From: Rubrivivax sp.
GTDB taxonomy: Bacteria; Pseudomonadota; Gammaproteobacteria; Burkholderiales; Burkholderiaceae_C
Direction of reading: 5' to 3'
Assembly: GCA_030653385.1 (NCBI GenBank)
Contig: JAURZM010000033.1
Location: forward strand, 62,001 to 126,000
DNA: 64,000 nucleotides
This document shows positions 37,629 through 45,583 of this stretch, piece by piece. The number at the start of each line of letters is the position of its first letter. Within the stretch, counting starts at the first letter, position 1. The notes beneath the pieces were generated by a model. The model had not been told where the DNA came from and did not search any database. It was given only the letters and a program-made list of their open reading frames with translations. Both the position numbers and the translations under genes were made by a program.

Positions 37629-37644
37629 CGCAATCGCCGTGCCA
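37629..37644 (-). promoter_or_regulatory. Sigma54 (RpoN) promoter of the Liv-type operon
   Basis: On the minus strand, TGGCACG (37644-37638), four bases, TTGCG (37633-37629): the -24 GG and -12 GC elements match the sigma54 consensus TGGCACG-N4-TTGC. It stands 33 bases before the binding-protein ATG, and the gene next door encodes a sigma54 activator. Confidence 0.85.
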
Positions 37645-37696
37645 AGCGCACCAGTTAAGTGCAAACCCTGAATTTTGCTCTAAACGGCCCGTGGAA

Positions 37697-37713
37697 TGTC
37701 TGTTTACCAGACG
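37697..37713. promoter_or_regulatory. Putative upstream activating site 1
   Basis: Inverted repeat GTCTG (37698-37702), 5 bases, CAGAC (37708-37712), centred about 61 bases upstream of the sigma54 -24 element. It shares the TGTCTG/CAGAC half-site with the second site. Assignment to the adjacent activator is inference. Confidence 0.55.
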
Positions 37714-37737
37714 TATTGCGGTTGTGGTGTTCGAATC

Positions 37738-39240
37738 TCAGACACTTGGTGTGTCTGAAAAACCATCATCCAAGGTGGGCCAGCGTGCCAGCCGGTCATA
37801 CAACGCCGCCCGTGACATGCCCAGTTGCTGCGCCGCGCGCACGCGGTTGCCGCCCGTGGCGCGCAGCGCGGCGGCGATGGCAGCACGTTCGACCTCGGCC
37901 ACCTGCTCGCTCAACAGGCGCGGTGCCGGGGCAGCCGGCACGGTGGCGGGTGCAGCCCGTGCCGTTTGTGGCGCGGCATCACCAGCCAAGGCCACCGCCA
38001 TGGCGGCGCCGAAGTGTCGCGGCTCCAGCACCAGGTCGTCGGTCATCAGTGCCGCCTGCTCCAGCGTGTTGCGCAACTCGCGGATGTTGCCCGGCCAGGC
38101 CTGCAGCGCCAGCAGCGACAGGGCCTCGGGCGACACGCTGCGGGCCGGCAGCCCGCTGCGCCGGGCGATGTCTTCGCTGAGCGCCTCGACCAGCGCTTCC
38201 AGGTCGGGCAGCCTCTCGCGCAACGGTGGCAGCCGGATCGGCAAGACGTTCAGGCGGTAGAACAGGTCGGCGCGGAAGGTGCCCTGCGTCACCATCACCG
38301 CCAGGTCGCGGCTGGTGGCGGCCACGATGCGCACATCGACCCGTTCGACGCGGTTGCTGCCCAGCGGCTCGATCTCTTGCTCCTGCAGCGCGCGCAGCAG
38401 CTTGCTCTGCAGCGCCAGCGGCATGTCGCCGATTTCGTCCAGGAACAGCGTGCCGCCATCGGCCAGCTTGAACTTGCCCTCGCGGCCCTTGCGGTCGGCG
38501 CCGGTGTAGGCGCCGGGTGCAACGCCGAAAAACTCGGCCTCCAGCAAGGTGTCGGGCACGGCCGCGATGTTCACGCCCACAAAGGGTTTGGCCGCACGCC
38601 GGCTGGCGCGGTGGATGCCGTGCGCCAGCAGTTCCTTGCCGGTGCCGGTTTCGCCCAGCAGCAGCGCGGTGCTTTCGGTCTGCGCCACCCGCCGCGCCTG
38701 GCGCTTGACCTCCATTGCCGCCGGGCTGGTGCCGATGAAGCTGGCGATGCTGTGCCGCGGCCGGCGCTGTTCGGCCATCTGCTGCGCCAGCTGGCGGCGT
38801 GTGCTGTCCAACTCGTCCTGCAGGCGGCCGAACTTGCTGATCAGCGGCTGCATCGTGGTTTCCGGGTGGTCCAGCAACACGAAACCCACGGCACCGATGA
38901 CCACACCCTGGTCGTTGCGCAGCGGCAGCCGCGTGACCAGGAAGGTGCCGGCCTGGTTGGACAGCAGGTCCACCAGGATGGCCTGCCCGCTGTCCACCAC
39001 CTGGCCCATCATCGTGTTGGGCACCACCTCTTCGACCCGGCGGCCCACGAAGTCACCTTCGGCATGGCCCAGCGCGGGCAGGAAACGGCGGTAACCGTCG
39101 TCGATCCAGACGATGCGGTGGTTCGCGTCCACCACCAGCGTGCCCATCGCCGTGCGCGCGAAGGTGTCGAACATGCTCTGCGCGGCCAGCGACAGCACGC
39201 GGGCGGCGTCGAGTGTCAGGGGCGGGTGGGTGTCGGGCAT
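37738..39240 (-). CDS. Sigma54-dependent transcriptional activator (PAS, AAA+, Fis HTH)
   Basis: 500 residues from ATG 39240. Residues about 20-135 form a PAS-like sensor (FDTFARTAMGTLVVDANHRI, then VVIGAVGFVLLD). The AAA+ core from about 185 has Walker A LLGETGTGKELLA, the sigma54 loop GAYTGA (usual GAFTGA), Walker B GGTLFLDEIGDM and arginine finger FRADLFYRLN. A Fis-type helix-turn-helix ends the protein (AIAAALRATGGNRVRAAQQLGMSRAALYDRL, split by turns). There is no receiver domain, so it probably senses a ligand by PAS. It is upstream of and parallel to the importer operon and almost certainly drives its sigma54 promoter. Confidence 0.9.
   Translation of the reverse strand: MPDTHPPLTLDAARVLSLAAQSMFDTFARTAMGTLVVDANHRIVWIDDGYRRFLPALGHAEGDFVGRRVEEVVPNTMMGQVVDSGQAILVDLLSNQAGTFLVTRLPLRNDQGVVIGAVGFVLLDHPETTMQPLISKFGRLQDELDSTRRQLAQQMAEQRRPRHSIASFIGTSPAAMEVKRQARRVAQTESTALLLGETGTGKELLAHGIHRASRRAAKPFVGVNIAAVPDTLLEAEFFGVAPGAYTGADRKGREGKFKLADGGTLFLDEIGDMPLALQSKLLRALQEQEIEPLGSNRVERVDVRIVAATSRDLAVMVTQGTFRADLFYRLNVLPIRLPPLRERLPDLEALVEALSEDIARRSGLPARSVSPEALSLLALQAWPGNIRELRNTLEQAALMTDDLVLEPRHFGAAMAVALAGDAAPQTARAAPATVPAAPAPRLLSEQVAEVERAAIAAALRATGGNRVRAAQQLGMSRAALYDRLARWPTLDDGFSDTPSV
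37739..37757. promoter_or_regulatory. Putative upstream activating site 2
   Basis: Inverted repeat CAGACAC (37739-37745), TTGGT, GTGTCTG (37751-37757), 7-bp perfect arms, overlapping the last codons of the activator gene. Its centre is 43 bases from site 1, about four helical turns, as expected for activator binding on one DNA face. Confidence 0.6.
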
Positions 39241-39349
39241 GGCGGGTGCGGCAATGTAGCGCGGCCGCCCACTTGACCAACCCCTTGTCCGGGCGCCTTG
39301 CACAGGCCCCTGCTCTGGAATCGCTCAGGGTCTGCCCCCGTTTGTGATT

Positions 39350-39361
39350 CTGTAATTACAG
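39350..39361. promoter_or_regulatory. Palindromic operator for the GntR-family regulator
   Basis: Perfect 12-base palindrome CTGTAATTACAG ending 7 bases before the ATG of the GntR/FadR-type regulator. Such short palindromes next to the own gene are typical GntR/FCD operators; autoregulation of the malonate operon is inferred. Confidence 0.7.
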
Positions 39362-39368
39362 CGTTACG

Positions 39369-40133
39369 ATGCCTCTCATGGTCGAACCCACCCCCCTGCG
39401 CGGCACCTCCATGCACGACGCCGTGGCCACGCGGCTGCGTGGCATGGTCTTCGACCGGGAACTGGCCCCCGGCGAGTTCATCGACGAAAAACAGCTGGCG
39501 CAAGCCTGGGCCGTGAGCCGCACACCGCTGCGCGAAGCGCTGAAGGTGTTGGCCGCCGAAGGCCTGGTGGAACTGGTGCCGCACCGCGGCTGCCGGGTCA
39601 TCGAACTGAGCGAAGAAGACGCCGATGCGCTGTTCCCGGTGATGGCGCTGCTGGAAGGCCGTTGCGCCTTCGAAGCCGCCAGCAAGGCCAGCGACGAAGA
39701 CCTGCACCAGCTGAAGCGCCTGCACGAAGAACTGGAGCGCCATGCCGCCGCGCAGGACATCGACGGTTACTACCGTGCCAACCACGGTTTCCATTCCTTC
39801 GTGCAGCAGCTGGCGGCCAACCGCTGGCTCGACCGCGTCACCAGCGACCTGCGCCGTTTCATGCGCCTGATGCGCGGGCGCCAGCTGGCGCTGCCAGGTC
39901 GCATCGACGCGTCGATCAACGAACACCGGGTGATCATCGACGCCTTCGTGCAGCGCGACGCACCGCGTGCTGAACGTGCGATGCACGACCACCTGATGGC
40001 GCAGCTGGCGGCGCTGAAGAAGCTGCGACGCGCGGAACTTCGTGCACCCGCCCGCCGGGCCGCCGGCATGGCGAAACCCACCCCACCTGCCAAGTCCAAA
40101 CGTGCCACCCGGGAGCCCCGCCATGCTCGATGA
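39369..40133 (+). CDS. GntR family regulator with FCD domain (MatR-like)
   Basis: 254 residues; an in-frame ATG at 39378 is an alternative start. N-terminal winged helix: AVATRLRGMVFDRELAPGEF, then AWAVSRTPLREALKVLAAEGLVEL. C-terminal FCD domain about residues 85-220 with helical metal or effector pocket (NHGFHSFVQQLAANRW, INEHRVIIDAF). A Lys/Arg/Pro-rich tail ends the protein. It probably represses the malonate genes in the absence of malonate, as MatR does in rhizobia. It precedes malonyl-CoA decarboxylase and overlaps it by 11 bases, so it is in the same operon. Confidence 0.9.
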   Translation: MPLMVEPTPLRGTSMHDAVATRLRGMVFDRELAPGEFIDEKQLAQAWAVSRTPLREALKVLAAEGLVELVPHRGCRVIELSEEDADALFPVMALLEGRCAFEAASKASDEDLHQLKRLHEELERHAAAQDIDGYYRANHGFHSFVQQLAANRWLDRVTSDLRRFMRLMRGRQLALPGRIDASINEHRVIIDAFVQRDAPRAERAMHDHLMAQLAALKKLRRAELRAPARRAAGMAKPTPPAKSKRATREPRHAR

Positions 40134-41430
40134 AATCCGCCACGCCGCCGCGCGCCAGCGCACCGCACGTGCCGTGCGCCGCATGAAGGCCGACTGCAAA
40201 CGCCTGCTGGGCGAAAAAGGCGAGCTCGGTGGCATGGCCACCGCCACCGACCTGATCGAACGCCTGGACAGCCTGGCCGACGAAGAACTGGAAGAGTTTT
40301 TCGACTTCCTGGCGCAAGACCTCAGCCCCGACCCGCAAAGTGTGTTGAAGCTCGCGCAGGCCTATGCCGAGCAACCCGACGCGGCTTCGCTGCTGGCGCT
40401 GACACAAGCGGCAGAACCGGCTCGGCAGGAACTCTTCCGGCGCCTGAACCGCATGCCCGGCGGCACCGAGGCCGTGCTGCGGCTGCGCCGCGCCTTGCTG
40501 AAGCGCCTGAAGGCCAGACCCGAGCTGCAGGTCATCGAGGCCGACCTGCTGCACCTGCTGACGAGCTGGTTCAACCCGGGTTTTCTGCAGAAAAAACGCG
40601 TCGATTGGAATTCACCGGCGCAGCTGCTGGAAAAGATCATCCACCACGAGGCCGTGCACGTGGTGGACGGCTGGGAAGACCTGCGCCGGCGCCTGCAGCC
40701 CGACCGCCGCTGCTTCGCGTTTTTCCACCCGCAGTTGCGTGACGAACCGCTGATCTTCGTGGAAGTGGCGCTGCTTCCCGAGATGCCGTCGTCGATTGCG
40801 CCGCTGATCGACAAGGCCAGCACGCCGCTGCCCGCCGACCGCTACCGCGTCGCGGCCTTCTACAGCATCAGCAACTGCGAGCCCGGCCTGCGCAGCGTGA
40901 GCCTGGGCAACTTCCTGATCAAGACCGTGGCGCTGCAGCTGCAGCGCGAACTGCCGCGGCTGCGCACCTTCTGCACGCTGTCGCCGATTCCGGGTTTTGC
41001 CAGCTGGCTCCTGTCCGAACCCGACCTGAGCCTGCTGCCCAGCACCCGCAAGTCGGCGCTGGCCGAACTGGAAGCCGCGCGTGAACGCTTGCGCAAGCTG
41101 TGCAAGGGCGACCTGAGCGCACTGCAGGGCCCGGCCGTGCACGAACACATGGCCAAGGAAGACGTGGCCGCACTGGAACTGCTGTGCAGCGCCTACCTCT
41201 TGGGGCTTTCACCGACACCCGCGGGCGACCCGGTGGCCCGTTTTCACCTGGACAATGGTGCCAGGCTGGAAAGGCTGAACCCTCGCGGCGACATGTCCGG
41301 CAAGGGCTTGCGCCAGTCCTTCGGCATGATGGTCAACTACCTCTACGACCTGAGCAAGGTCGAAGCCAGCCACGCCAAGTTCCGCCAGGGCGAAGTGGCA
41401 CGTTCACGTGCCGTCGGCAGCCCTTTGTAG
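40123..41430 (+). CDS. matA: Malonyl-CoA decarboxylase
   Basis: 435 residues from ATG 40123 (MLDEIRHAAARQRTA) with GGGAG upstream; the start lies inside the end of the regulator gene. The N-terminal helical domain precedes a GNAT-like catalytic domain. Conserved stretches include KIIHHEAVHVVDGWEDLRRRL, IFVEVALLPEMPSSIAPLI, RTFCTLSPIPGFASWL (catalytic Ser/His region with later LLCSAYLL) and DPVARFHLDNGARLERLNP. It converts malonyl-CoA to acetyl-CoA and CO2. With the downstream malonyl-CoA synthetase it makes malonate usable as carbon source. Confidence 0.93.
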   Translation: MLDEIRHAAARQRTARAVRRMKADCKRLLGEKGELGGMATATDLIERLDSLADEELEEFFDFLAQDLSPDPQSVLKLAQAYAEQPDAASLLALTQAAEPARQELFRRLNRMPGGTEAVLRLRRALLKRLKARPELQVIEADLLHLLTSWFNPGFLQKKRVDWNSPAQLLEKIIHHEAVHVVDGWEDLRRRLQPDRRCFAFFHPQLRDEPLIFVEVALLPEMPSSIAPLIDKASTPLPADRYRVAAFYSISNCEPGLRSVSLGNFLIKTVALQLQRELPRLRTFCTLSPIPGFASWLLSEPDLSLLPSTRKSALAELEAARERLRKLCKGDLSALQGPAVHEHMAKEDVAALELLCSAYLLGLSPTPAGDPVARFHLDNGARLERLNPRGDMSGKGLRQSFGMMVNYLYDLSKVEASHAKFRQGEVARSRAVGSPL

Positions 41431-41442
41431 ACCGCAGGTTTC

Positions 41443-41480
41443 GCAAGCAGTTTTTGCAGGCAGTTTTTGCAAGCGGGTTT
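41443..41480 (+). repeat. Three 13-base direct repeats before the tctC-type gene
   Basis: GCAAGCAGTTTTT (41443-41455), GCAGGCAGTTTTT (41456-41468) and a degenerate third unit GCAAGCGGGTTTC (41469-41481), in tandem between the decarboxylase stop and the binding-protein Shine-Dalgarno (AGAAGGAGA at 41501-41509). Role unknown. Confidence 0.8.
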
Positions 41481-41515
41481 CGACCCCGGACCCATCACCC
41501 AGAAGGAGACACCCC

Positions 41516-42502
41516 ATGAACCCCATCAACCGACGCCAGGCCCTGCTGGGCACCGCAGCCACCGCCGCCACGCTGGCCGCGCCCTGGGTGCAGGCCCAGG
41601 GCGCCTGGCCCAGCCGGCCGGTGACCATCGTCGTGCCCTTCCCGCCGGGCGGCGGCACCGACGCCTTTGCGCGGCCGCTGTTTGCGCTGATGACCAAAAA
41701 CGTCGGCCGCCAGTTCATCATCGACAACAAGGGCGGCGCCGGTGGCACGCTGGGCGCCGGCATCGCGGCCAAGGCCGCCCCCGACGGCTACACCTACTTC
41801 ATGGGCGCGGTGCACCACACCATCGCGCCCAGCATGTACCCGAAGCTGGACTACAACATCGAAACCGACTTCGTGCCCGTGGGCCTGGTGTCCAGCGTGC
41901 CGCAGGTCATCGTCGTCAACCCGGGCAAGGTGGCAGCCACCACGCTGCCGCAGTTGCTGGAACACCTGCGCCGGAACCCGGGCAGGTTGAACTACGGCTC
42001 GGCCGGCAACGGCACCAGCCACCACCTGGCCGGTGAACTGTTCAAGCTGCAGACCAAGACCTTCATCACGCACATTCCGTACCGCGGCGCCGGGCCGATG
42101 CTGCAAGACCTGATCGCCGGTCAGGTGGACATGGCCTTTGACGGCCTGGGCAGCAGCGCAGCCCACATCAAGGGTGGCCGCTTGCGCGCCATTGCGGTGG
42201 CCAGCGACAAACGGGCACCGGGCTTCCCCGACACGCCCACGTCCACCGACGGTGGTGTGCCCACCTACAAGGTGGCCACCTGGTACGGCATCTGGGCGCC
42301 CAAGGGTGCACCGCGCGAAGCCACGCAGGCCATGGCGGCCGAGATGCGCAAGGCGCTGAACAGCGACGAGCTCAAGACCATGTGGACCGGCCTGGGCACC
42401 GACACACCCAATCTGTGGGGCGACGACTTCGGCCGTTTCGTGGGCAGCGAGGTCAAGCGCTGGGCCGAAGTGGTCAAGAACTCCGGGGCGAAGTTGGACT
42501 GA
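41516..42502 (+). CDS. Tripartite tricarboxylate transporter substrate-binding protein (TctC/Bug)
   Basis: 328 residues from ATG 41516 with a strong Shine-Dalgarno (AGAAGGAG). The signal peptide has a twin-arginine-like start (NRRQALLGTAATAATLAAP) and ends near AQG. Bug-family features: WPSRPVTIVVPFPPGGGTDAFAR, IIDNKGGAGGTLGAGIAAKA, PDGYTYFMG and YRGAGPMLQDLIAGQVDMAFDG. It most likely binds malonate, given its place between malonyl-CoA decarboxylase and synthetase (inference). The TctA/TctB membrane subunits are not in the window, common for Bug proteins in Burkholderiales. Confidence 0.92.
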   Translation: MNPINRRQALLGTAATAATLAAPWVQAQGAWPSRPVTIVVPFPPGGGTDAFARPLFALMTKNVGRQFIIDNKGGAGGTLGAGIAAKAAPDGYTYFMGAVHHTIAPSMYPKLDYNIETDFVPVGLVSSVPQVIVVNPGKVAATTLPQLLEHLRRNPGRLNYGSAGNGTSHHLAGELFKLQTKTFITHIPYRGAGPMLQDLIAGQVDMAFDGLGSSAAHIKGGRLRAIAVASDKRAPGFPDTPTSTDGGVPTYKVATWYGIWAPKGAPREATQAMAAEMRKALNSDELKTMWTGLGTDTPNLWGDDFGRFVGSEVKRWAEVVKNSGAKLD

Positions 42503-42584
42503 CCCCCGTAGCGCCTGCCGGCGCTCCCCCTTCCAGGGGGCGCCGCCAGCGGCCCGGCAGAGCCGGTTCCGCGGCGGCCACTTG
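42503..42584 (+). repeat. Interspersed intercistronic hairpin repeat, copy B
   Basis: Starts at the tctC-type stop codon and ends 19 bases before matB. Read with transcription it forms AGCGCC-TGCC-GGCGCT, CCCCC-TTCCA-GGGGG and CCGGC-AGA-GCCGG. The last third is identical to copy A (36316-36398). The first stem differs in sequence but still pairs, a compensatory pattern supporting an RNA function. Confidence 0.85.
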
Positions 42585-42603
42585 ATCAACACACCCACCA
42601 CCC

Positions 42604-44139
42604 ATGACAAACGGCAATCTGTTCACCGCCCTGCGTGCGGCCTTTCCGGCCGACCTGGACACCACCGCCATCGAAACGGCGGACACGGCCACGCCGCTGC
42701 ACTACAGCTGGCGAGACCTGGAGCGGGGCACCGCGATGCTGGCCAACCTGATCGATTCGCTCGATCTGCCGGCTTCGTCGCGCGTGGCGGTGCAGGTGGA
42801 AAAAAGTGTCGAAGCGCTGATGCTCTACCTGGCCGTGCTGCGCGCAGGCCATGTTTTCCTGCCGCTGAACACCGCCTACCAGGCGGCCGAGATCGAGTAC
42901 TTCATCGGCAACGCCGAACCGGCGCTGGTGGTGTGCAGTGGCAAGAACTTCGGCTGGGTCAGCAAGATCGCCTTCCTGGCCGGCACGAAAAACGTTTTCA
43001 CGCTGAACGATGACCGCACGGGCACGTTGCTGGAACGCGCGGCCTTCTTTGGCGACACGCACACGCCGGCACAGTGCGACAAGGACGACCTGGCCGCCAT
43101 CCTGTACACCAGCGGCACCACGGGGCGCAGCAAGGGCGCGATGCTCACACACGGCAACCTGCTGTCCAACGCACGGGTGCTGAAGGACGTGTGGGCGTGG
43201 CAGGAGGGCGACGTGCTGATCCACGCGCTGCCCATCTTCCACGTGCACGGCCTCTTCGTGGCCAGCCACGGCGCGCTGATCAACGGCAGCAAGATGATCT
43301 GGTTCAGCCGCTTCGACCCGCGCGCGGCTACCGCACGCATGGACGAAGCCACGGTTTTCATGGGCGTGCCCACGCTGTACGTGCGGCTGCTGGGCGAACC
43401 CAGCTTCAACAAGGCCGCGTGCAGACACATGCGGCTGTTTGTCAGCGGCTCGGCACCGCTCTTGATCGAAACCTTCAACGCATTCCGCGCACGCAGCGGC
43501 CACACCATTCTTGAACGTTATGGCATGAGCGAAACGGTGATGCTGACGTCCAACCCCTACCGCCCCGAAACTGCGCGCAAAGGTGGCACCGTGGGCCTGC
43601 CGCTGCCGGGTGTGGGCCTGCGGGTGCACAGCGACAAGGGTGTGCCGCTGCCGGCGGGCGAGATCGGCCAGATCGAGGTCAAGGGCCCGAACGTGTTCAA
43701 GGGCTACTGGCGCATGCCGGAGAAAACCGCCGACGAATTCACCACCGACCTGTGGTTCAAGACCGGCGACGTGGGCAAGATCGACAACGACGGTGTCGTT
43801 ACCATCGTCGGCCGCAGCAAGGACCTGATCATCAGTGGCGGCTACAACGTCTACCCCGCCGAGATCGAAGGTTTCATCAACGACATGCCTGGCGTGGCCG
43901 AAAGTGCCGTTATCGGTGTGCCGCACCCCGACTTCGGCGAAGCCGTGGTCGCCGTGGTGGTGCCCAAGCCGGATGCTGCCATCAGCGGCGCCGACATCGC
44001 AGCCGCACTGAAGAGCCAGATCGCCAACTTCAAGGTGCCCAAGCTGGTGGACGTGGTGCCCGACCTGCCGCGCAACGCCATGGGCAAGGTGCAGAAGAAC
44101 CTGCTGCGCGACAAGCACAAAAACCTGTTCACGAAGTGA
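42604..44139 (+). CDS. matB: Malonyl-CoA synthetase (malonate-CoA ligase)
   Basis: 511 residues of the ANL adenylating family. P-loop YTSGTTGRSKGAMLTHGNL near residue 163; SGSAPLLIETFNAFRARSG and ILERYGMSET, TSNPYRPETARKGGTVGLPLPGV (split), and DLIISGGYNVYPAEIEGF with the catalytic Lys in NAMGKVQKN near 495. The pattern SGSAPLL with the later MLTSNPY is characteristic of MatB rather than fatty acyl-CoA ligases. It activates malonate to malonyl-CoA, the substrate of the upstream decarboxylase. Last gene of the malonate locus. Confidence 0.92.
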   Translation: MTNGNLFTALRAAFPADLDTTAIETADTATPLHYSWRDLERGTAMLANLIDSLDLPASSRVAVQVEKSVEALMLYLAVLRAGHVFLPLNTAYQAAEIEYFIGNAEPALVVCSGKNFGWVSKIAFLAGTKNVFTLNDDRTGTLLERAAFFGDTHTPAQCDKDDLAAILYTSGTTGRSKGAMLTHGNLLSNARVLKDVWAWQEGDVLIHALPIFHVHGLFVASHGALINGSKMIWFSRFDPRAATARMDEATVFMGVPTLYVRLLGEPSFNKAACRHMRLFVSGSAPLLIETFNAFRARSGHTILERYGMSETVMLTSNPYRPETARKGGTVGLPLPGVGLRVHSDKGVPLPAGEIGQIEVKGPNVFKGYWRMPEKTADEFTTDLWFKTGDVGKIDNDGVVTIVGRSKDLIISGGYNVYPAEIEGFINDMPGVAESAVIGVPHPDFGEAVVAVVVPKPDAAISGADIAAALKSQIANFKVPKLVDVVPDLPRNAMGKVQKNLLRDKHKNLFTK

Positions 44140-44168
44140 CGGCAGCCGCTGCCTGAACCGGGACGCGC

Positions 44169-44399
44169 TTGAACGCAGCCGCAGCACCCGACACCTGCCC
44201 ACGCTGCGGCAGTGGCTTCTCTTGCGGCGCGGCCGGTCCCGCGCCTTGCGCCTGCACCACGCTGACACTCAGCGCGGTGCTGCAGGCGCAACTGCAAGTC
44301 CGCTACAGCGGCTGCCTGTGCCTGAACTGCCTGCGTGAACTGGCCGCCGCACAAACCAGCGACACGAACGCCGCTGCGGCGCCCCGGGAGTCCGCATGA
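44169..44399 (+). CDS. Cysteine-rich CWC family mini protein
   Basis: 76 residues. The only start in frame is TTG at 44169 (NAAAAPDTCPRCGSGF). Cysteine spacing CPRC, FSCG, CAC, GCLCLNCL suggests a zinc-binding fold of the CWC type, common in beta-proteobacteria as a small partner gene of unknown role. The TGA overlaps the ATG of the next gene (ATGA at 44396-44399), showing that both are translated together and supporting reality of the gene. Confidence 0.75.
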   Translation: MNAAAAPDTCPRCGSGFSCGAAGPAPCACTTLTLSAVLQAQLQVRYSGCLCLNCLRELAAAQTSDTNAAAAPRESA

Positions 44400-45412
44400 A
44401 ACTGCTGATCATCGGCGGCACCCGCTTCCTGGGCCGCCACATCGCCGAACAGGCTCTGCAGCGGGGCCATCGGCTGACGCTGCTGCACCGCGGGCGCAGC
44501 GGGCCGGGCCTCTTTCCGCAGGCCGATCACCGCCTTGCCGACCGCGACGGCGACCTGGCGGCATTGGCGCAGGGCGAATGGGACGCTGCCATCGACACCA
44601 GCGCCTACGTGCCGCGCCAGGTGCGCGCACTGGCTGCGGCGCTGGGTTCACGGGTGGCGCACTACCAGCTGGTGTCCAGCATCAGTGTCTATGCCAGTTT
44701 CGACCGGGCCGGCACCGACGAAAACGGCGCCACGGCGGTGCTGCCCGACCCTTCAGTGGAAACCGTCACCGGCGAAACCTACGGCGGCTTGAAAGCCCTG
44801 TGCGAACAGGCCGCGATGTGGGCCTTTGCCGGCCGCTGCCTGGTCAACCGCCCGGGCTTGCTGGTGGGCCCGCACGACCCCACCGGCCGCTTCACCTGGT
44901 GGGTGCAGCGGTTGCAGCGTGGCGGCACGGTGCTGGCGCCCGGCAGGCCAGACACACCGGTGCAGTTCATCGACGCACGCGATGCCGCAGCCTGGATGCT
45001 GCTGCAGGCCGAGCAGCACACCACCGGCACCTTCAACCTCACCGGCCCGGCCCAGGCCCTGACCATGGGTCACTTCCTGGAGACTGGCCGGCAGACCCTG
45101 AACCCGGCGGCCACCTTGCAGTGGGTGGACGAACAGTTCCTGCTGGACCAGGGCGTGGCACCGTGGAGCGACCTGCCCGTCTGGCTGCCCACGGCCCAGG
45201 CGAACTTGCACACCGTGAACATTGCACGTGCGCTGGCCACCGGGCTGCAGTGCCGTCCGTTGCAGGACACATTGCGGGACACCGCCGACTGGGCCGACCA
45301 GCAGGCCTCGGCCAGCCCCAGGGGGCCGGACACAAACGGCCCTGCGCGGCCCGCCGTGGGCCTTGCGCCAGAGCGCGAAGCCACCTTGCTGGCCACGGCC
45401 CCGCAGGGCTGA
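44396..45412 (+). CDS. NAD-dependent epimerase/dehydratase family protein
   Basis: 338 residues, extended SDR fold. The start KLLIIGGTRFLGRHIAEQAL carries a Rossmann GxxxxxGR motif (GGTRFLGRH); the partner region DAAIDTSAYVPRQVRAL, the SSISVYASF active-site Ser and YGGLKALCE (YxxxK) follow. RPGLLVGPHDPTGRF is near the middle and QFIDARDAAAWML later. Similar proteins resemble isoflavone reductase-like or plastid RNA-binding SDRs; substrate unknown. ATGA overlap with the CWC gene. Confidence 0.85.
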   Translation: MKLLIIGGTRFLGRHIAEQALQRGHRLTLLHRGRSGPGLFPQADHRLADRDGDLAALAQGEWDAAIDTSAYVPRQVRALAAALGSRVAHYQLVSSISVYASFDRAGTDENGATAVLPDPSVETVTGETYGGLKALCEQAAMWAFAGRCLVNRPGLLVGPHDPTGRFTWWVQRLQRGGTVLAPGRPDTPVQFIDARDAAAWMLLQAEQHTTGTFNLTGPAQALTMGHFLETGRQTLNPAATLQWVDEQFLLDQGVAPWSDLPVWLPTAQANLHTVNIARALATGLQCRPLQDTLRDTADWADQQASASPRGPDTNGPARPAVGLAPEREATLLATAPQG

Positions 45413-45583
45413 TCCCCGCCCGCGGACAGGCGCCCGCGCGGCGCTGGCGGAAACCGTTCATCCGCAGCAAAGGCAACTCGGCGCCGGCTTGCCGCGCTTC
45501 ATCGCATGGCCGTGGCGCCGCGGTTGGGGCTTGCCTACATTCCACTCCATCGACAGACCGCAGCCCGCCACCAGGAGCCTCAC

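Noticed and set aside
41443..41480. Possible CRISPR-like repeats
   Set aside because: Units are 13 bases in direct tandem with no unique spacers, and no cas genes are present.
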